A stretch of DNA of 12,947 bases from Synura sp. LO234KE (GCA_015143735.1 VKHC01000354.1:1-12947); one strand, 5' to 3'; counted from the first letter of the stretch, positions 1-8,478 are shown. Numbers and translations are program-made. The notes: a model not told the origin generated them from the sequence alone.

Positions 1-18
1 AGCACCAGGTTTAGACGG

Positions 19-218
19 GGTATAGTCGGGGTCTAGCTATACGGCTATAGTCGGTGGACTTTTATACCACAGATGTCCCGGTCTCCCTCTCCTACTATAG
101 TCCGGTGTCGTACGGCTACAGTCAGGTATTTATTTCACCGATGTGGCTATAGTCCGGTGTACCAACGGCTACAACGGCTACAGGACAGTCCGGCGTTTAT
201 CCCACCGATGCCACTCGG
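19..218. repeat. Degenerate tandem array of CTATAG-bearing units (left edge)
   Basis: The stretch is built from diverged units of about 33-40 bp that read roughly GGCTAYAGTCCGGTG followed by TTTATWYCACCGATG. Clear unit starts are at 43, 115, 145 and 176, and CTATAG cores lie at 46-51, 95-100 and 148-153. The CGGTG near the start and CACCG near the end of a unit are complementary, so each unit could fold as a small hairpin. The units drift in length and sequence, so this is an old array, not a fresh satellite. It may continue to the left of the window. A related CTATAG-centred array sits at the right edge. Confidence 0.65.
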
Positions 219-980
219 TCACGGGGTTTGCCAGTTGGTACATGGTGGGCTCGTAATTAGTAGATATTGCTTTTGCGTGGTCTATGCCTTGCCCTACGTA
301 TAACTAATTAAGACGCGCGATATTTAGGAGTTCATATCGCTGTACCATTACATTATTTACACACTTTTACTCCAAGTATGATTCGTGCACCAACAACCAA
401 CCCGGAGTAGTCACGATTGACATAAGGATTAATTTCATATCATCATATTTTTAAGACCTTCTTCCCAACCTCATAAATCCTTCTGGTATTTATTGCAACA
501 ACTCCTCATATTCCATCAGGTTTACGGATCCACTTAGGCAGCGTTGAGAATTTGAAACACTATTCAATGGAAAACAATTAACGATCCGAAATCAACACAT
601 TCTACTACTCCCTTCAGCACTTCTTAAGCCATTCACTCCAGTGAGCCTTATATACATTGAACTTAGCGTAGCGTCTAGGGAACCTTCAACCACCACCGTA
701 CCGTCATCGCTCCACAGATTCCAATAGAACATCCTCGATCTCAGCGCAAGGAATTTCCCCTCACCACGCACCACTGTCCGGTAAATCAACTCGCACGCCT
801 ACCTGTCACTCCTATGCCTCCTCCTCCACGTCTATTTACAATATCGATTGAGCAGCTACTCCACCTACAGCCCTCGCTTATCCCTCAAAAGCACTGTATA
901 TGCAAGCCGCTCCCGCCAGCCATTCCCCTTCCCACCCCGGAGAACAAGCTCTCCAAACACGACTATTCGAGTCATGAGTT
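219..980. other. Stretch without an assignable gene
   Basis: I recognise no gene here. The part from about 590 to 980 is visibly richer in G+C than the rest of the noncoding DNA. It has two short open frames on the minus strand (592-789, 65 codons, starting at TTG; and 878-1063, 61 codons, from ATG). Either could be a further exon of the minus-strand gene ending at 981, but I cannot place convincing splice sites between them. The region could equally be 3' untranslated sequence of that gene. A minus-strand AATAAA lies at 489-494. Confidence 0.4.
489..494 (-). terminator. Candidate poly(A) signal AATAAA
   Basis: This is the first minus-strand AATAAA I found downstream of both the UBE2H stop (1765-1767) and the Ser-rich exon stop (981). 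I noted none between 495 and 1765. It is about 490 nt past the Ser-rich stop, which would be a long 3' UTR for a fungal transcript. Fungal cleavage signals are often degenerate, so a less canonical site may be used nearer the stops. Confidence 0.25.
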
Positions 981-1712
981 TCACCAACCTTCTTCCATGT
1001 CACAACCAGCATCTGCAGCGGCGGCGTGATCGACAAGATATCGCCCCACGCAAAAACCCGCATCTATTTGGTCAAACCCTCCGCAGATATTTGTACCGAC
1101 TGGCTTAGCAACAACAGGGAGCGTTTGAGGATCAGTCATTCGCGATTGCGGCGGGGAAGGTACAACTTGCATGTTCATTCGGCCTCGGCCCCCTCCTCCC
1201 TCCCGCAACATGGCCGAAATGGTTGAATTCTGAAATGGTTTGGATAAGAATGTACTGTTATTTGACCCGGCCACCAACGCAGAGAGACCTACGCTATCGG
1301 GTAAAGTTAGAGTGTCATCAAACAAGGATCTCGGGAGCCCTAAATGAGATGATGGTGTCCATGATGAAGGAGTTGGGGATGGTACCGAGGAGGTCAGTAA
1401 AAGCGGATATTTATCTTCTTCAAAGTTCCCAATGCTGCACTTTCCAAAGACACTTTTGCCACCGTACGACTTGGATTTAGTTATTGCGGGAGAAATATGC
1501 GTAAGTAAATCTGAAGGCCCTTGCGGTGAAAGCGCATAGCTCATCGAATTAGAATCGGAGTCGCCGAAAGAGGACGTGCGAGAATAGTAAGAATCTTCGT
1601 TGTCACTGATATCGTTACCACATTTCGTTGCAGGGAAGAATTGTGAGGAATAGGCCGTTGAGGATTGCGTTGGGCCTAGTTCAGCAGGCGCCACTTCATT
1701 CGAACTCTTTCC
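981..1712 (-). CDS. Ser/Pro-rich low-complexity exon of unknown function, possibly the 3' exon of the UBE2H gene
   Basis: An open frame of 243 codons ends in TGA at 981. Its 5' edge is an acceptor-like ctag at 1713, and the frame has no ATG until 1544, so as an independent gene it would encode only 187 residues from that ATG. I recognise no folded domain. The product is rich in Ser, Pro, Asn and Gly, with an acidic Ser-rich patch near the start (SSFGDSDSNS), several SP and TP pairs (PSPTPSSWTPSS) and a glycine run (REGGGGRGR), as in a disordered phosphorylated tail. The nearest coding sequence upstream on the same strand is the UBE2H gene. A GT at 1772-1773 inside its last codons would give a 61-bp intron joining in frame at 1712. 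Alternatives are a separate short gene, an exon of another gene whose start I cannot see, or a chance open frame; 243 codons without a stop makes chance unlikely. Confidence 0.5.
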   Translation of the reverse strand, partial: GKSSNEVAPAELGPTQSSTAYSSQFFPATKCGNDISDNEDSYYSRTSSFGDSDSNSMSYALSPQGPSDLLTHISPAITKSKSYGGKSVFGKCSIGNFEEDKYPLLLTSSVPSPTPSSWTPSSHLGLPRSLFDDTLTLPDSVGLSALVAGSNNSTFLSKPFQNSTISAMLREGGGGRGRMNMQVVPSPPQSRMTDPQTLPVVAKPVGTNICGGFDQIDAGFCVGRYLVDHAAAADAGCDMEEGW

Positions 1713-1773
1713 CTAGCAATTTAAAGATAAGAAATTTTCTTATTCTGAAAGGGATATAAAACAGTTATATTAC
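1713..1773 (-). other. Candidate alternative intron that would remove the UBE2H stop codon
   Basis: On the minus strand this 61-bp segment starts gtaatataac and ends ttgctag. Its length fits the four firm UBE2H introns (50, 54, 53 and 74 bp), and its donor begins gtaata like UBE2H intron 2. It starts after a whole codon (Asn188) and the downstream exon reads on in phase 0. Retained, it gives Val-Ile-stop and a 190-residue E2. Spliced, it gives a protein of about 431 residues. No transcript evidence is available here. Confidence 0.35.
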
Positions 1774-2568
1774 ATTCTGCTGTGCATCGACGGGTGGCTC
1801 GCTCGTTACCATATACCCATCGCTTTCAAGGCCTTCTTCAACTTCCTCTTGGGCGACTTCATCTTCATCGTCATCGAATGAAAATTCTTTAGATGCATAT
1901 TTTTTAATGCTGGATTTCACTCGAGCATTAAAAAGTTCAGGATTGCGCATGTATAATGCTGCTGCGTCCCCATTTAGGGGATCGGCTGGATTTGGATACC
2001 TCAATAATTGTGGTAAAAATATTTCGAAAACATTGACCAAACCTAAAAAGAAAAAGAGAAATTATTTAGATTTAGATCTAAAAATATGCGTTCCATGAGG
2101 GACATAATGTACGTACCAAACATGGGACTCCAAGTCTCATTAACGACATTAAGGCATATTGATCCACTCATGTCATCGATATTCGGATGAAATATGCGAT
2201 TCATAAAACCTATACTTGGGCTTTTGTACGGAAACTCCACGGGAAGTGTGACGTGCACTCTCCATATTCCGCCTGGAATTTGTGTATAAAAAATAAACAT
2301 TGACAATTGGTTGAAGTTGGTTTACCATGATAAGGCGTATCCTCCGGACCATAAAATTTAACGCAGAAATCTAATCAAAGTTATTAAAAAATGACTTAGG
2401 CTTTGTGAAAATAACAGTTATTACCGTTCATACATGACTCGTCAGGAAAGTGCACCTCATATTTGCTCCGGACTCTGCAATCATCATTTCTCAAAACGAA
2501 GCGGACACATAAATCAATACTTACAGCTTCGCAATATCAATCTCTTTTCTTTTTGAATCCTTAGACAT
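1765..2568 (-). CDS. UBC8: Ubiquitin-conjugating enzyme E2, UBE2H/Ubc8 family (five exons)
   Basis: This is the E2 that takes ubiquitin from E1 and works with the GID/CTLH ligase; in yeast that ligase destroys gluconeogenic enzymes when glucose returns. Exons on the minus strand are 2568-2525, 2474-2425, 2370-2326, 2272-2117 and 2042-1765. All four introns are GT-AG, 50, 54, 53 and 74 bp, and the product is 190 residues (human UBE2H has 183). The UBC fold covers about residues 5-150. Visible are the basic N-terminus [18 protein letters not shown] at 35-45, [17 protein letters not shown] at 61-77 with the HPN motif, and the catalytic cysteine Cys86 in SGSICLNVV. The family-specific [11 protein letters not shown] (107-117) and DPLNGDAAA separate it from other E2s. 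An acidic tail ([16 protein letters not shown]) follows, as in Ubc8 proteins. The start was chosen because exon 1 aligns with the family N-terminus. It is divergent from the phosphatase gene. A possible alternative 3' splice is described at 1713-1773. Confidence 0.95.
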
Positions 2569-2789
2569 GTACGCTGGAAGCCAATTAACAAGTTTTAACC
2601 AAAATTGTTTTTAGTGCAAAACCCAAAAGTAATTCGAAGCGTTTCCTTGTAGTTCGTATCTTAACGCGTCCCAACATACTCTATGATTCAAGGTTGCTTC
2701 AATGTGCAGCGGAGCGGATTCATCAGAATTTTCGTTTGGAATTTTTTTTTGAAATTGCTGGTGTTCCAATCAAGAAAATCAAGAAAATT
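2569..2789. promoter_or_regulatory. Compact divergent promoter between UBE2H and phosphoserine phosphatase
   Basis: Only 221 bp separate the UBE2H ATG (minus) from the upstream candidate ATG of the phosphatase (plus), so the two genes probably share control DNA. CCAAT boxes lie at 2581-2585 and 2766-2770, one close to each start. An ACGCGT hexamer at 2664-2669 near the middle matches the MluI cell-cycle box bound by MBF-type factors in fungi, though one hexamer may be chance. A T-run is at about 2742-2750 and a repeated tcaagaaaa lies just before the ATG at 2790. I see no clear TATA box. Confidence 0.55.
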
Positions 2790-2890
2790 ATGTTCCTAGC
2801 TTCAATAGCCCTACCGGTAAAGAAAACTTATTTGAAATTTTTCTCTTGTAATACTATCTTCAGATAACTCGTCAAATATTAAGATTCCCG
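2790..2890 (+). other. Candidate upstream exon giving the phosphatase an 18-residue leader
   Basis: An ATG at 2790 opens nine codons to 2816. A 47-bp GT-AG segment follows (2817-2863, donor gtaaag, acceptor atcttcag), then nine more codons run in frame into the ATG at 2891. The added leader would be MFLASIALPITRQILRFP: two arginines, no acidic residue and alternating hydrophobic positions, as in mitochondrial presequences. The ATG at 2790 has A at -3, whereas the ATG at 2891 has C at -3, so the upstream start has the better context. Without splicing, the same ATG makes a short upstream reading frame that stops just before the main start. Transcript data would decide. Confidence 0.45.
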
Positions 2891-3786
2891 ATGTCTATGT
2901 CAACTGTTCACAACAATTCCTCCGTAGAGAAAGTGAAGACCTTGATTCGATCCTGCAACGCTGTCTGTTTTGACGTTGATAGCACAGTGATAAGGGACGA
3001 AGGTATTGATGTTCTAGCGGGCTTTAAGGGTGCGGGAGAAGCCGTCGCTGAACTGACAAAAAAGTAAGTAAAATTTTATCAACTTATCTGCCGTTCTTTC
3101 CCCTCAAATTAGCGATGTTCGTCAGAGCTATGGGTGGGCAAGTTCTGTTTGAAGACGCGCTTAAAGCTCGACTAGACCTCATTAAGCCATCGCGACAAGA
3201 TATAGCAAGTTGTCTCAAACAGCACCCACCAAGACTGACCAAAGATGTAGATAATTTAATTAGCAAACTCCATTCTCGCGGTGTACATGTTTATTTGGTC
3301 TCAGGTGGCTTCAGACAGGTAATGGCACAATCATAGTTTATACAAACTTTGGGCTTATTTTCTTCGTAGATGATTTATCCTGTGGCGGAAATCTTAAACA
3401 TTCCGACCCATCGAGTGTATGCGAATAATCTTGAATTTTTTGAAGACGGCTCATTCAAGGGATTTGATCCGAAAGAACCTACTTCTCGTGATGGCGGAAA
3501 ACCAAATGTCATTCAACGACTAAAAAGAGAACATGGATATGAACATGTTATCATGATCGGCGACGGTGTCACAGACATGCAGGCAAAGCCTCCAGCGAGT
3601 GCGTTTATTGGATTTGGAGGGGTTACGATTCGCAGCGCAGTGAAGGAAAATGCGGACTGGTTTATTACCGAATTTCTGGTATGAAGGGATAATTTAGAAA
3701 TTCTTATTCCGAGCTTTATCGTGTTCTTTTTCTAGGATCTGCTGGAGACTTTGGACGAGGAATCTCCTGTGGGACTAGTACCGTAA
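2891..3786 (+). CDS. Phosphoserine phosphatase (HAD superfamily, four exons)
   Basis: The enzyme hydrolyses O-phospho-L-serine to serine, the last step of the phosphorylated serine pathway. Exons are 2891-3063, 3126-3318, 3370-3678 and 3736-3786; the introns are GT-AG and 62, 51 and 57 bp. The product is 241 residues, close to human PSPH (225). HAD motif I is CFDVDSTV, with Asp28 as nucleophile and Asp30 as general acid. The cap region carries AMGGQVLFEDAL at 59-70. Motif II is LVSGGF with Ser117, motif III has Lys166 in SRDGGKPNV, and motif IV is GDGVTD with Asp187 and Asp191. GFGG follows at 203-206. All catalytic residues are present, so it should be active. The first acceptor is the cag at 3123-3125; an earlier tag at 3110-3112 would shift the frame. 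This start gives a normal cytosolic-length protein. An upstream start at 2790 could add 18 residues. Confidence 0.95.
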
Positions 3787-3826
3787 CCAAGCGAAGAAGG
3801 TTCCCACCATTGATGAAGTACGAAGG

Positions 3827-3832
3827 AATAAA
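3827..3832 (+). terminator. Poly(A) signal of the phosphatase gene
   Basis: A canonical AATAAA begins 41 nt after the last base of the phosphatase stop codon at 3784-3786, within AT-rich sequence typical of a fungal 3' end. It supports the short fourth exon as the last one. Confidence 0.7.
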
Positions 3833-3839
3833 TATATTG

Positions 3840-4975
3840 TACATATACCTATGGTTCATATCGCGCTGAAATTACTTCGCGAGTTTTCACTGCATATAAA
3901 TAGATTTAAAAATATCTTCTCGAATTGAGCGCTTCCACTTTCCTTTACTTTAATTATTAAACTTAAAGGTCTTCTTCACATAAGCTGCTTTTTACCTGTA
4001 AGCATGGTCTTTCTCATAGCTAGTACAAGCTGGTGCTGCATCAGTGCAAAGAGTATCGGTGTTCAACAGTGATCGAAAATCACATATGTAGAGGAAATGG
4101 AGAAGGAAGCCGTGCTGGATATAAATTTTTACTTGATTGACATAGGTGTACAACCACCAAAATCCTTCGATTTTTTGCAGCTAGCTAAAAGGAAACATTT
4201 GTGCGTTGTATTTCTTTCGAGGTAGATTGATCCGATCTGGCTTGATTTTTTGAAACAGATCTACTTACAATGTCATCATTTATCTTGACCATGAAAATAC
4301 AATTGACGATTGTGCCTTTAGTAGATAGCCTCCCGACAAATATTTTTACTGCGCAACAAGTGCAAACAGCGCAGAGAAATAATTTTGTTTTTCGACTAAG
4401 GCATATTTTACGATGAAAGATTGACATTTTTTAGGTCATGTAGGTAGCCGATTTTCTCAGCGCCAAATCATTAGTGCAATCTAGAGGGAAAACAAAAAAA
4501 TAGTTGTTATGGAAGAAAATTTAAATATTGCGTACGTGCGTGCGCGCTTCTGAATTCAGCACATACTTCCCAAATGATGATGTCATTTAAATACCTACGT
4601 CTTTAGGATGCTTTATCAAAATATACTTACGTGAGTAGAAAATAGCTAGAACATCGTCCATTTTCATTCAAGATCTGCTCCCAAACATATAAACACTGCA
4701 ATCGGTGCAAGCTGTTAAAAATCTATATTTATATCTTAAGCTTTTACTTGAAACTATGAAAATATGATGGCGTTCAGATGAACCACAACACCACAGTGCT
4801 ATATTCAAGTAGTGGTCCAGATTTATCTAATTCTATGCTTCTTCCAATGATTTGTGTAACTTTTAAACAAACTACAGATGGAATATTATTCTAGATTTTG
4901 ATGAACGAGTTGTGTTTTTCTGAAGTATCATTCTACAGAGTGAGTCAAATGAAGACTGAATTATATTGAATTATT
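3840..4975. other. AT-rich intergenic DNA, no gene seen
   Basis: No open frame here looks like a protein. The longest, 4185-4427 on the minus strand, has no recognisable motif. A short alternating purine-pyrimidine run (cgtacgtgcgtgcgcgc, about 4532-4548) is the only compositional oddity. Confidence 0.6.
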
Positions 4976-5047
4976 CTTTAGGGTGGCTCTAAAGAGTGAT
5001 TTCTATAGAATTTATCTCAATTGCTACTCTATAGAGTTGTCCTAAAG
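4976..5047. repeat. Imperfect inverted repeat with nested palindromes
   Basis: Arms ctttagggtggctct (4976-4990) and agagttgtcctaaag (5033-5047) are reverse complements except for a short central mismatch. Inside lie ttctatagaa (5001-5010) and actctatagagt (5027-5038), both perfect palindromes. Further ctctaaag boxes occur within and just after it. It could be a small hairpin element or MITE fragment. I see no target-site duplication I would trust. Confidence 0.45.
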
Positions 5048-5850
5048 CACCGTACAAAGTATTGCTCTAAAGTCATTAATCCGTATTTCCGTAGATATAA
5101 TACTAGAATTCGCATGTCGGTAGAAAGAATGTGCAAAAAGAATCCGATGCCTTTAGGGTACTAGGAACCCGACAGAGCCAGTTGGATAAGAAAAGCGGTA
5201 TTTAAATTTTACAAAATAGTAAGCCAACAGCAACATCGCAAGTGCTCTTTAAAGTCAATCCGCTGCAGTGGGAGCTCGATTCGAAACGGTCTCTATAGGA
5301 ACTCTTCATCAGCAGAGGACTCTGGGGAGTTCCTATATTCTAAAATCTTCCCAGGCTGTCACGATTCGTCCCTTTTCGGGAATTTTTTTGGTCACCACCC
5401 CATTCTTTGAAGAGTCCTCTTGCACTATCGTCCTTGAAATAGCAAACTTCATCTGGATTCATGGCCTGCCGTTGTTGTTCAATAATGAGCTCTTGCTTGT
5501 TCTTTGCAACTCACATATGTTCGATGGGACACATTTCTTTTGAATTTTCTATAGACACGCTACAAACATATCCTCGATATCTATGGCATACAGTTAGTAA
5601 TGCTGCAAATAAAGTGGTTTGTAATATGTAAGCCTAGCACTTGTTCATTACTTATCAATTTGTTTTGATCACTTATTGCCGGAGCGTTTTCAATGCTTCT
5701 AGTCAATTTCTCATTTTCATAAGGTGCATTGCTCATATCATCTGATTTTCTCGTTGAAACCCTGATAATGACTAAACGCCTGCTTAAACCATTTACGTTT
5801 CAGAAAACGTTGGTGATTCGATTTACGGTCTTTTTTGACCGTCATTCTAA
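5048..5850. other. Intergenic DNA with hairpins, no gene seen
   Basis: An open frame at 5268-5543 (plus, 91 codons from a GTG) overlaps the inverted repeats at 5294-5418 and has no recognisable domain, so I do not call it a gene. Another at 5729-5962 starts from a non-ATG codon and is also unconvincing. Confidence 0.5.
5294..5418. repeat. Two interlocked perfect inverted repeats
   Basis: The first pair is tataggaactc (5294-5304) and gagttcctata (5327-5337), perfect over 11 bp with a 22-nt loop. The second is agaggactct (5314-5323) and agagtcctct (5409-5418), perfect over 10 bp. The left arm of the second lies in the loop of the first, a pseudoknot-like layout if transcribed. It may simply be a remnant of a hairpin element. 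Confidence 0.45.
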
Positions 5851-6252
5851 TTATGATTTTATAGTTTCAGTCACTTTTTCCCGTGACTCTATGGAATATG
5901 CTCTATTTACTGTACTCAATAAAGTTTTTTCTAAGGGGTTGATTCTACAAAACGGTGTATAGTCCACCGATGAATGCATCAACCCGAATAACTGCCTGGC
6001 GGAATAGTAACAGTATAGTAGATCGATAAAGGTACTGACATCCAGCAGGAAGCTTAGTAGAGCTGAATTGTGCCTCACTGGCAAATTGGGATAATAGACA
6101 TGCGCCAAACGGTTGTACCACTTGACTGCGATGTTACAAACATACTGCAACAGCGGTACACTAGCTAGTAGTAATACTACGGTGTCCCCACAAGATAAAA
6201 CATTGCCTATGTAGTTTGCGGGCTCAAACAGCGTAATAACATTTGGGAACAA
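5851..6252 (-). CDS. Unrecognised open frame with two hydrophobic segments
   Basis: The frame has 133 codons and begins at TTG just after an acceptor-like ttag; it has no ATG until residue 92. It could therefore be an internal or last exon, a decayed gene, or chance. Two hydrophobic stretches stand out: about residues 24-43 (VVLLLASVPLLQYVCNIAV) and 64-84 (ALLSFLLDVSTFIDLLYCYY). Both are long enough to cross a membrane. The C-terminus is charged (SIESREKVTETIKS). I know no family that fits, and no neighbouring exon is obvious. Confidence 0.2.
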   Translation of the reverse strand: MFPNVITLFEPANYIGNVLSCGDTVVLLLASVPLLQYVCNIAVKWYNRLAHVYYPNLPVRHNSALLSFLLDVSTFIDLLYCYYSARQLFGLMHSSVDYTPFCRINPLEKTLLSTVNRAYSIESREKVTETIKS

Positions 6253-6320
6253 TCTCTAACTAAAATCGAGTAAGAACTGGAGTGGTGCGGTTGAACTGAT
6301 ATCTACAGCAGCTACTCTAA

Positions 6321-6402
6321 TATAGCATGTTGCACCTGATATTAGTAAAAATATTATATAGCATATCGCACCTAATAATATAACGTAATAAGTAAAAATT
6401 TA
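6321..6402. repeat. Diverged tandem duplication
   Basis: Two copies start at 6321 and 6357. Each begins tatagcat, then a -gcacct- box and an AT-rich run ending in agtaaaaat. The second copy carries an insertion of about 9-10 bp before the shared end. It is a local duplication with no sign of coding. Confidence 0.5.
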
Positions 6403-8478
6403 GCGTCGCGATGAAAATGATTTACAGGCAGTTCACTTCAAAAATTCTTATGCGCACTGAGTGAGTATAAATATATGAGGAATTATCATTTACAGGGAAG
6501 ATGGGGGTTGCGAAAAAAAGATAAACGAAAAAATAATGCATAATCAGCCAAATTGACAGGAAAGCATAGCGCATCAGCTGCAGCATCTTTTCCATCGATT
6601 TATATTTTAAAAAAAAACTCTCAAATCATGAGCATGTGGAATATGTTTTGTGTGATCTAATGTCTAAAGAGCACGTAAGAACAATCGACAAGCTCATAAC
6701 ACTATATACACAGAGGAAGAAATCCTAATTCTCGCTTAGATATCAAACGTTTTAGAATAATAGTACGCGAGGAAGAATTCTACTGCTTAGGAATAAAAAT
6801 TTTACTGTCTGGATCTGAGCCGATCACAATCAGAGCTTTCTCAACAGAACAGTGTTGCAAATGTGCAGCGTTTTGCTTTATATTTGACAAATTATATCTA
6901 CAAATTAATTATATCTGAATGCTCGTACAATTATAAATCAGAGTGACCTTTGAAAAACTATATTTGACTTATAACAAAACGTTTACTAATTAGACACAAT
7001 CAGTTCAAAAAATAAAACAACTCGAGCATCTATTGTAGAAACCTACTAAGTAGCTTAATGCAGTTATGCAAAATAGTTTTATCATTTCCAGCTTCTCGAA
7101 TAGCGACGTCAAGCTCCTCCGCGTCCTTTGCCTCGAATCTCTTGACGTGATTCTACCACTCTAAGAATAGACTCTGGATAGTATTAGGAAGGGGGGCTAG
7201 GGAGGGAGAAATCTCTATTCTAGAAATAACAGTGGTTTGCCCAGCTGCTTACAATTCTAAGAACAATGACGCGAAGTGTCTCCACTGTTACTAGATTCCT
7301 GGAGCATCAGCTGCAGCTGCGACAGTAATTACGCTGGTCCTCTTGAATGCATAGCTCTATCTTCGAATATAGCGAGATATGCATTGAAGAGAAATTGGGT
7401 TGTGTATCCTGTTTATATTTTAATCTCCTCCCGCATCGGCATTAATGAGATCCTGAATGTAAAGCAACTTAGTTTCTTCCGAAAACAGCTAAAAAGTCAT
7501 AATGTCATCTAAAATTAAGAATGCATTTAATGGTGAAGCCCCAAGAGTTATGAGATATATAGCAAAAAGTTTACAAGAATATAAACAAAAGCATTTTATA
7601 TATATTTCCTATAGACGATACTATGACGCTTACCCAAAACCATTTGAATCTAAAAAGTGATGCATTGAGCCTAAACAGCACTCCAAAACAACACTTCTAT
7701 AAGTTAAACTTTACCCTCATGCCCGACAATATATAAACTTTTACAAATAAAAATTTTGCACTTGACACTACTGATAAAAACCATAACTAAAATTTTATGC
7801 ATTCACTCACACCACCACGTAGATTTTCAAATAATCTCAGTTTCATACATGAATTAAATTCTTAACTGCCGATCATGGAAATACATTTTTTTATTTTCGA
7901 GAAAAATAAAATTTATTTATTGCTATTTTTAAAAGTTCAACTAAACCTAATATGTTGACAATCAACCAATTTTTATCAATCAACTATTGTTATACTGTTT
8001 CCATCTGTGAGCTCCTAGGTTCAACAACTAAACCTGTTAAATACCGTAAGCATATCCAAAGCTTGGTCATGGAACTAAATCAGCGGGATGTAGTCCATAT
8101 TTTACGTGTCAATAATGGCAATTATATACAGTCAGTTAAATCTGCTCAGCTACCTATTCGATGTAAGCGCGCAAATCAAAAGGTGAGAAACTCTGATTAG
8201 CGATTGCATTTTAAAGGGAATATTGCACCGCTTGAAGGCATCAATTATTTGTTTGAATTAATATTAAAAGTTTAGCTTGTTCTTTTCGTGGTTTCACGGT
8301 TATTTTTCTACCGTTGAGCGATCCCTACTAAGTAATATAAGCTGAAAATTTATTCTCTTCTTCACCTGTAGTGACCTAAAAGGAGTCAAGTTTTAACCCA
8401 AACTGAAGTGTTAGGCTACGACTTAAGGGTTAAAGAGAGAAGTAGGAGTGTATCTGTTAAAAAGTACGGGATGTAGTG
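6403..8478. other. Long AT-rich stretch, no gene assigned
   Basis: Apart from the open frame at 7952-8200 noted separately, I see only short frames with many stops on both strands. A frame at 7276-7512 (plus) starts at GTG and has no recognisable motif. The 14-mer gcatcagctgcagc occurs near 6573 and again near 7303, probably by chance. A G-rich patch at about 7190-7210 (aaggggggctagggaggg) interrupts the AT-rich background. Confidence 0.55.
7952..8200 (+). CDS. Small hypothetical open frame (82 codons)
   Basis: The frame begins at a true ATG and ends in TAG. The product is moderately basic, with a central stretch resembling ordinary globular protein (MELNQRDVVHILRVNNGNY) and a basic end (RCKRANQKVRNSD). 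I recognise no domain. A ggtgag donor-like site lies at 8182-8187 near the end, so it could be a first exon, but no matching downstream exon is evident. It may equally be a chance frame in AT-rich DNA. Confidence 0.15.
   Translation: MLTINQFLSINYCYTVSICELLGSTTKPVKYRKHIQSLVMELNQRDVVHILRVNNGNYIQSVKSAQLPIRCKRANQKVRNSD

Noticed and set aside
814-1480. Overlapping plus-strand open frames (814-1029, 848-1108, 1026-1226, 1223-1480)
   Set aside because: They lie opposite or beside the long minus-strand Ser-rich frame, change frame repeatedly and show no domain; they are best read as shadows of that frame and its downstream sequence.
1744-1773. Shorter candidate intron from the same donor to the ctttcag near 1745
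   Set aside because: It would be only about 29 bp and the reading frame after it stops within a few codons.
3110-3125. Alternative acceptor tag at 3110-3112 for phosphatase intron 1
   Set aside because: Using it would shift the frame and lose the conserved AMGG motif; the cag at 3123-3125 restores it exactly.
3084-3266. Minus-strand frame within the phosphatase gene
   Set aside because: It lies antisense to phosphatase intron 1 and exon 2, whose plus-strand translation is unmistakable.
5268-5543. 91-codon plus-strand frame
   Set aside because: It starts at a non-ATG codon, overlaps the interlocked inverted repeats and has no recognisable domain.
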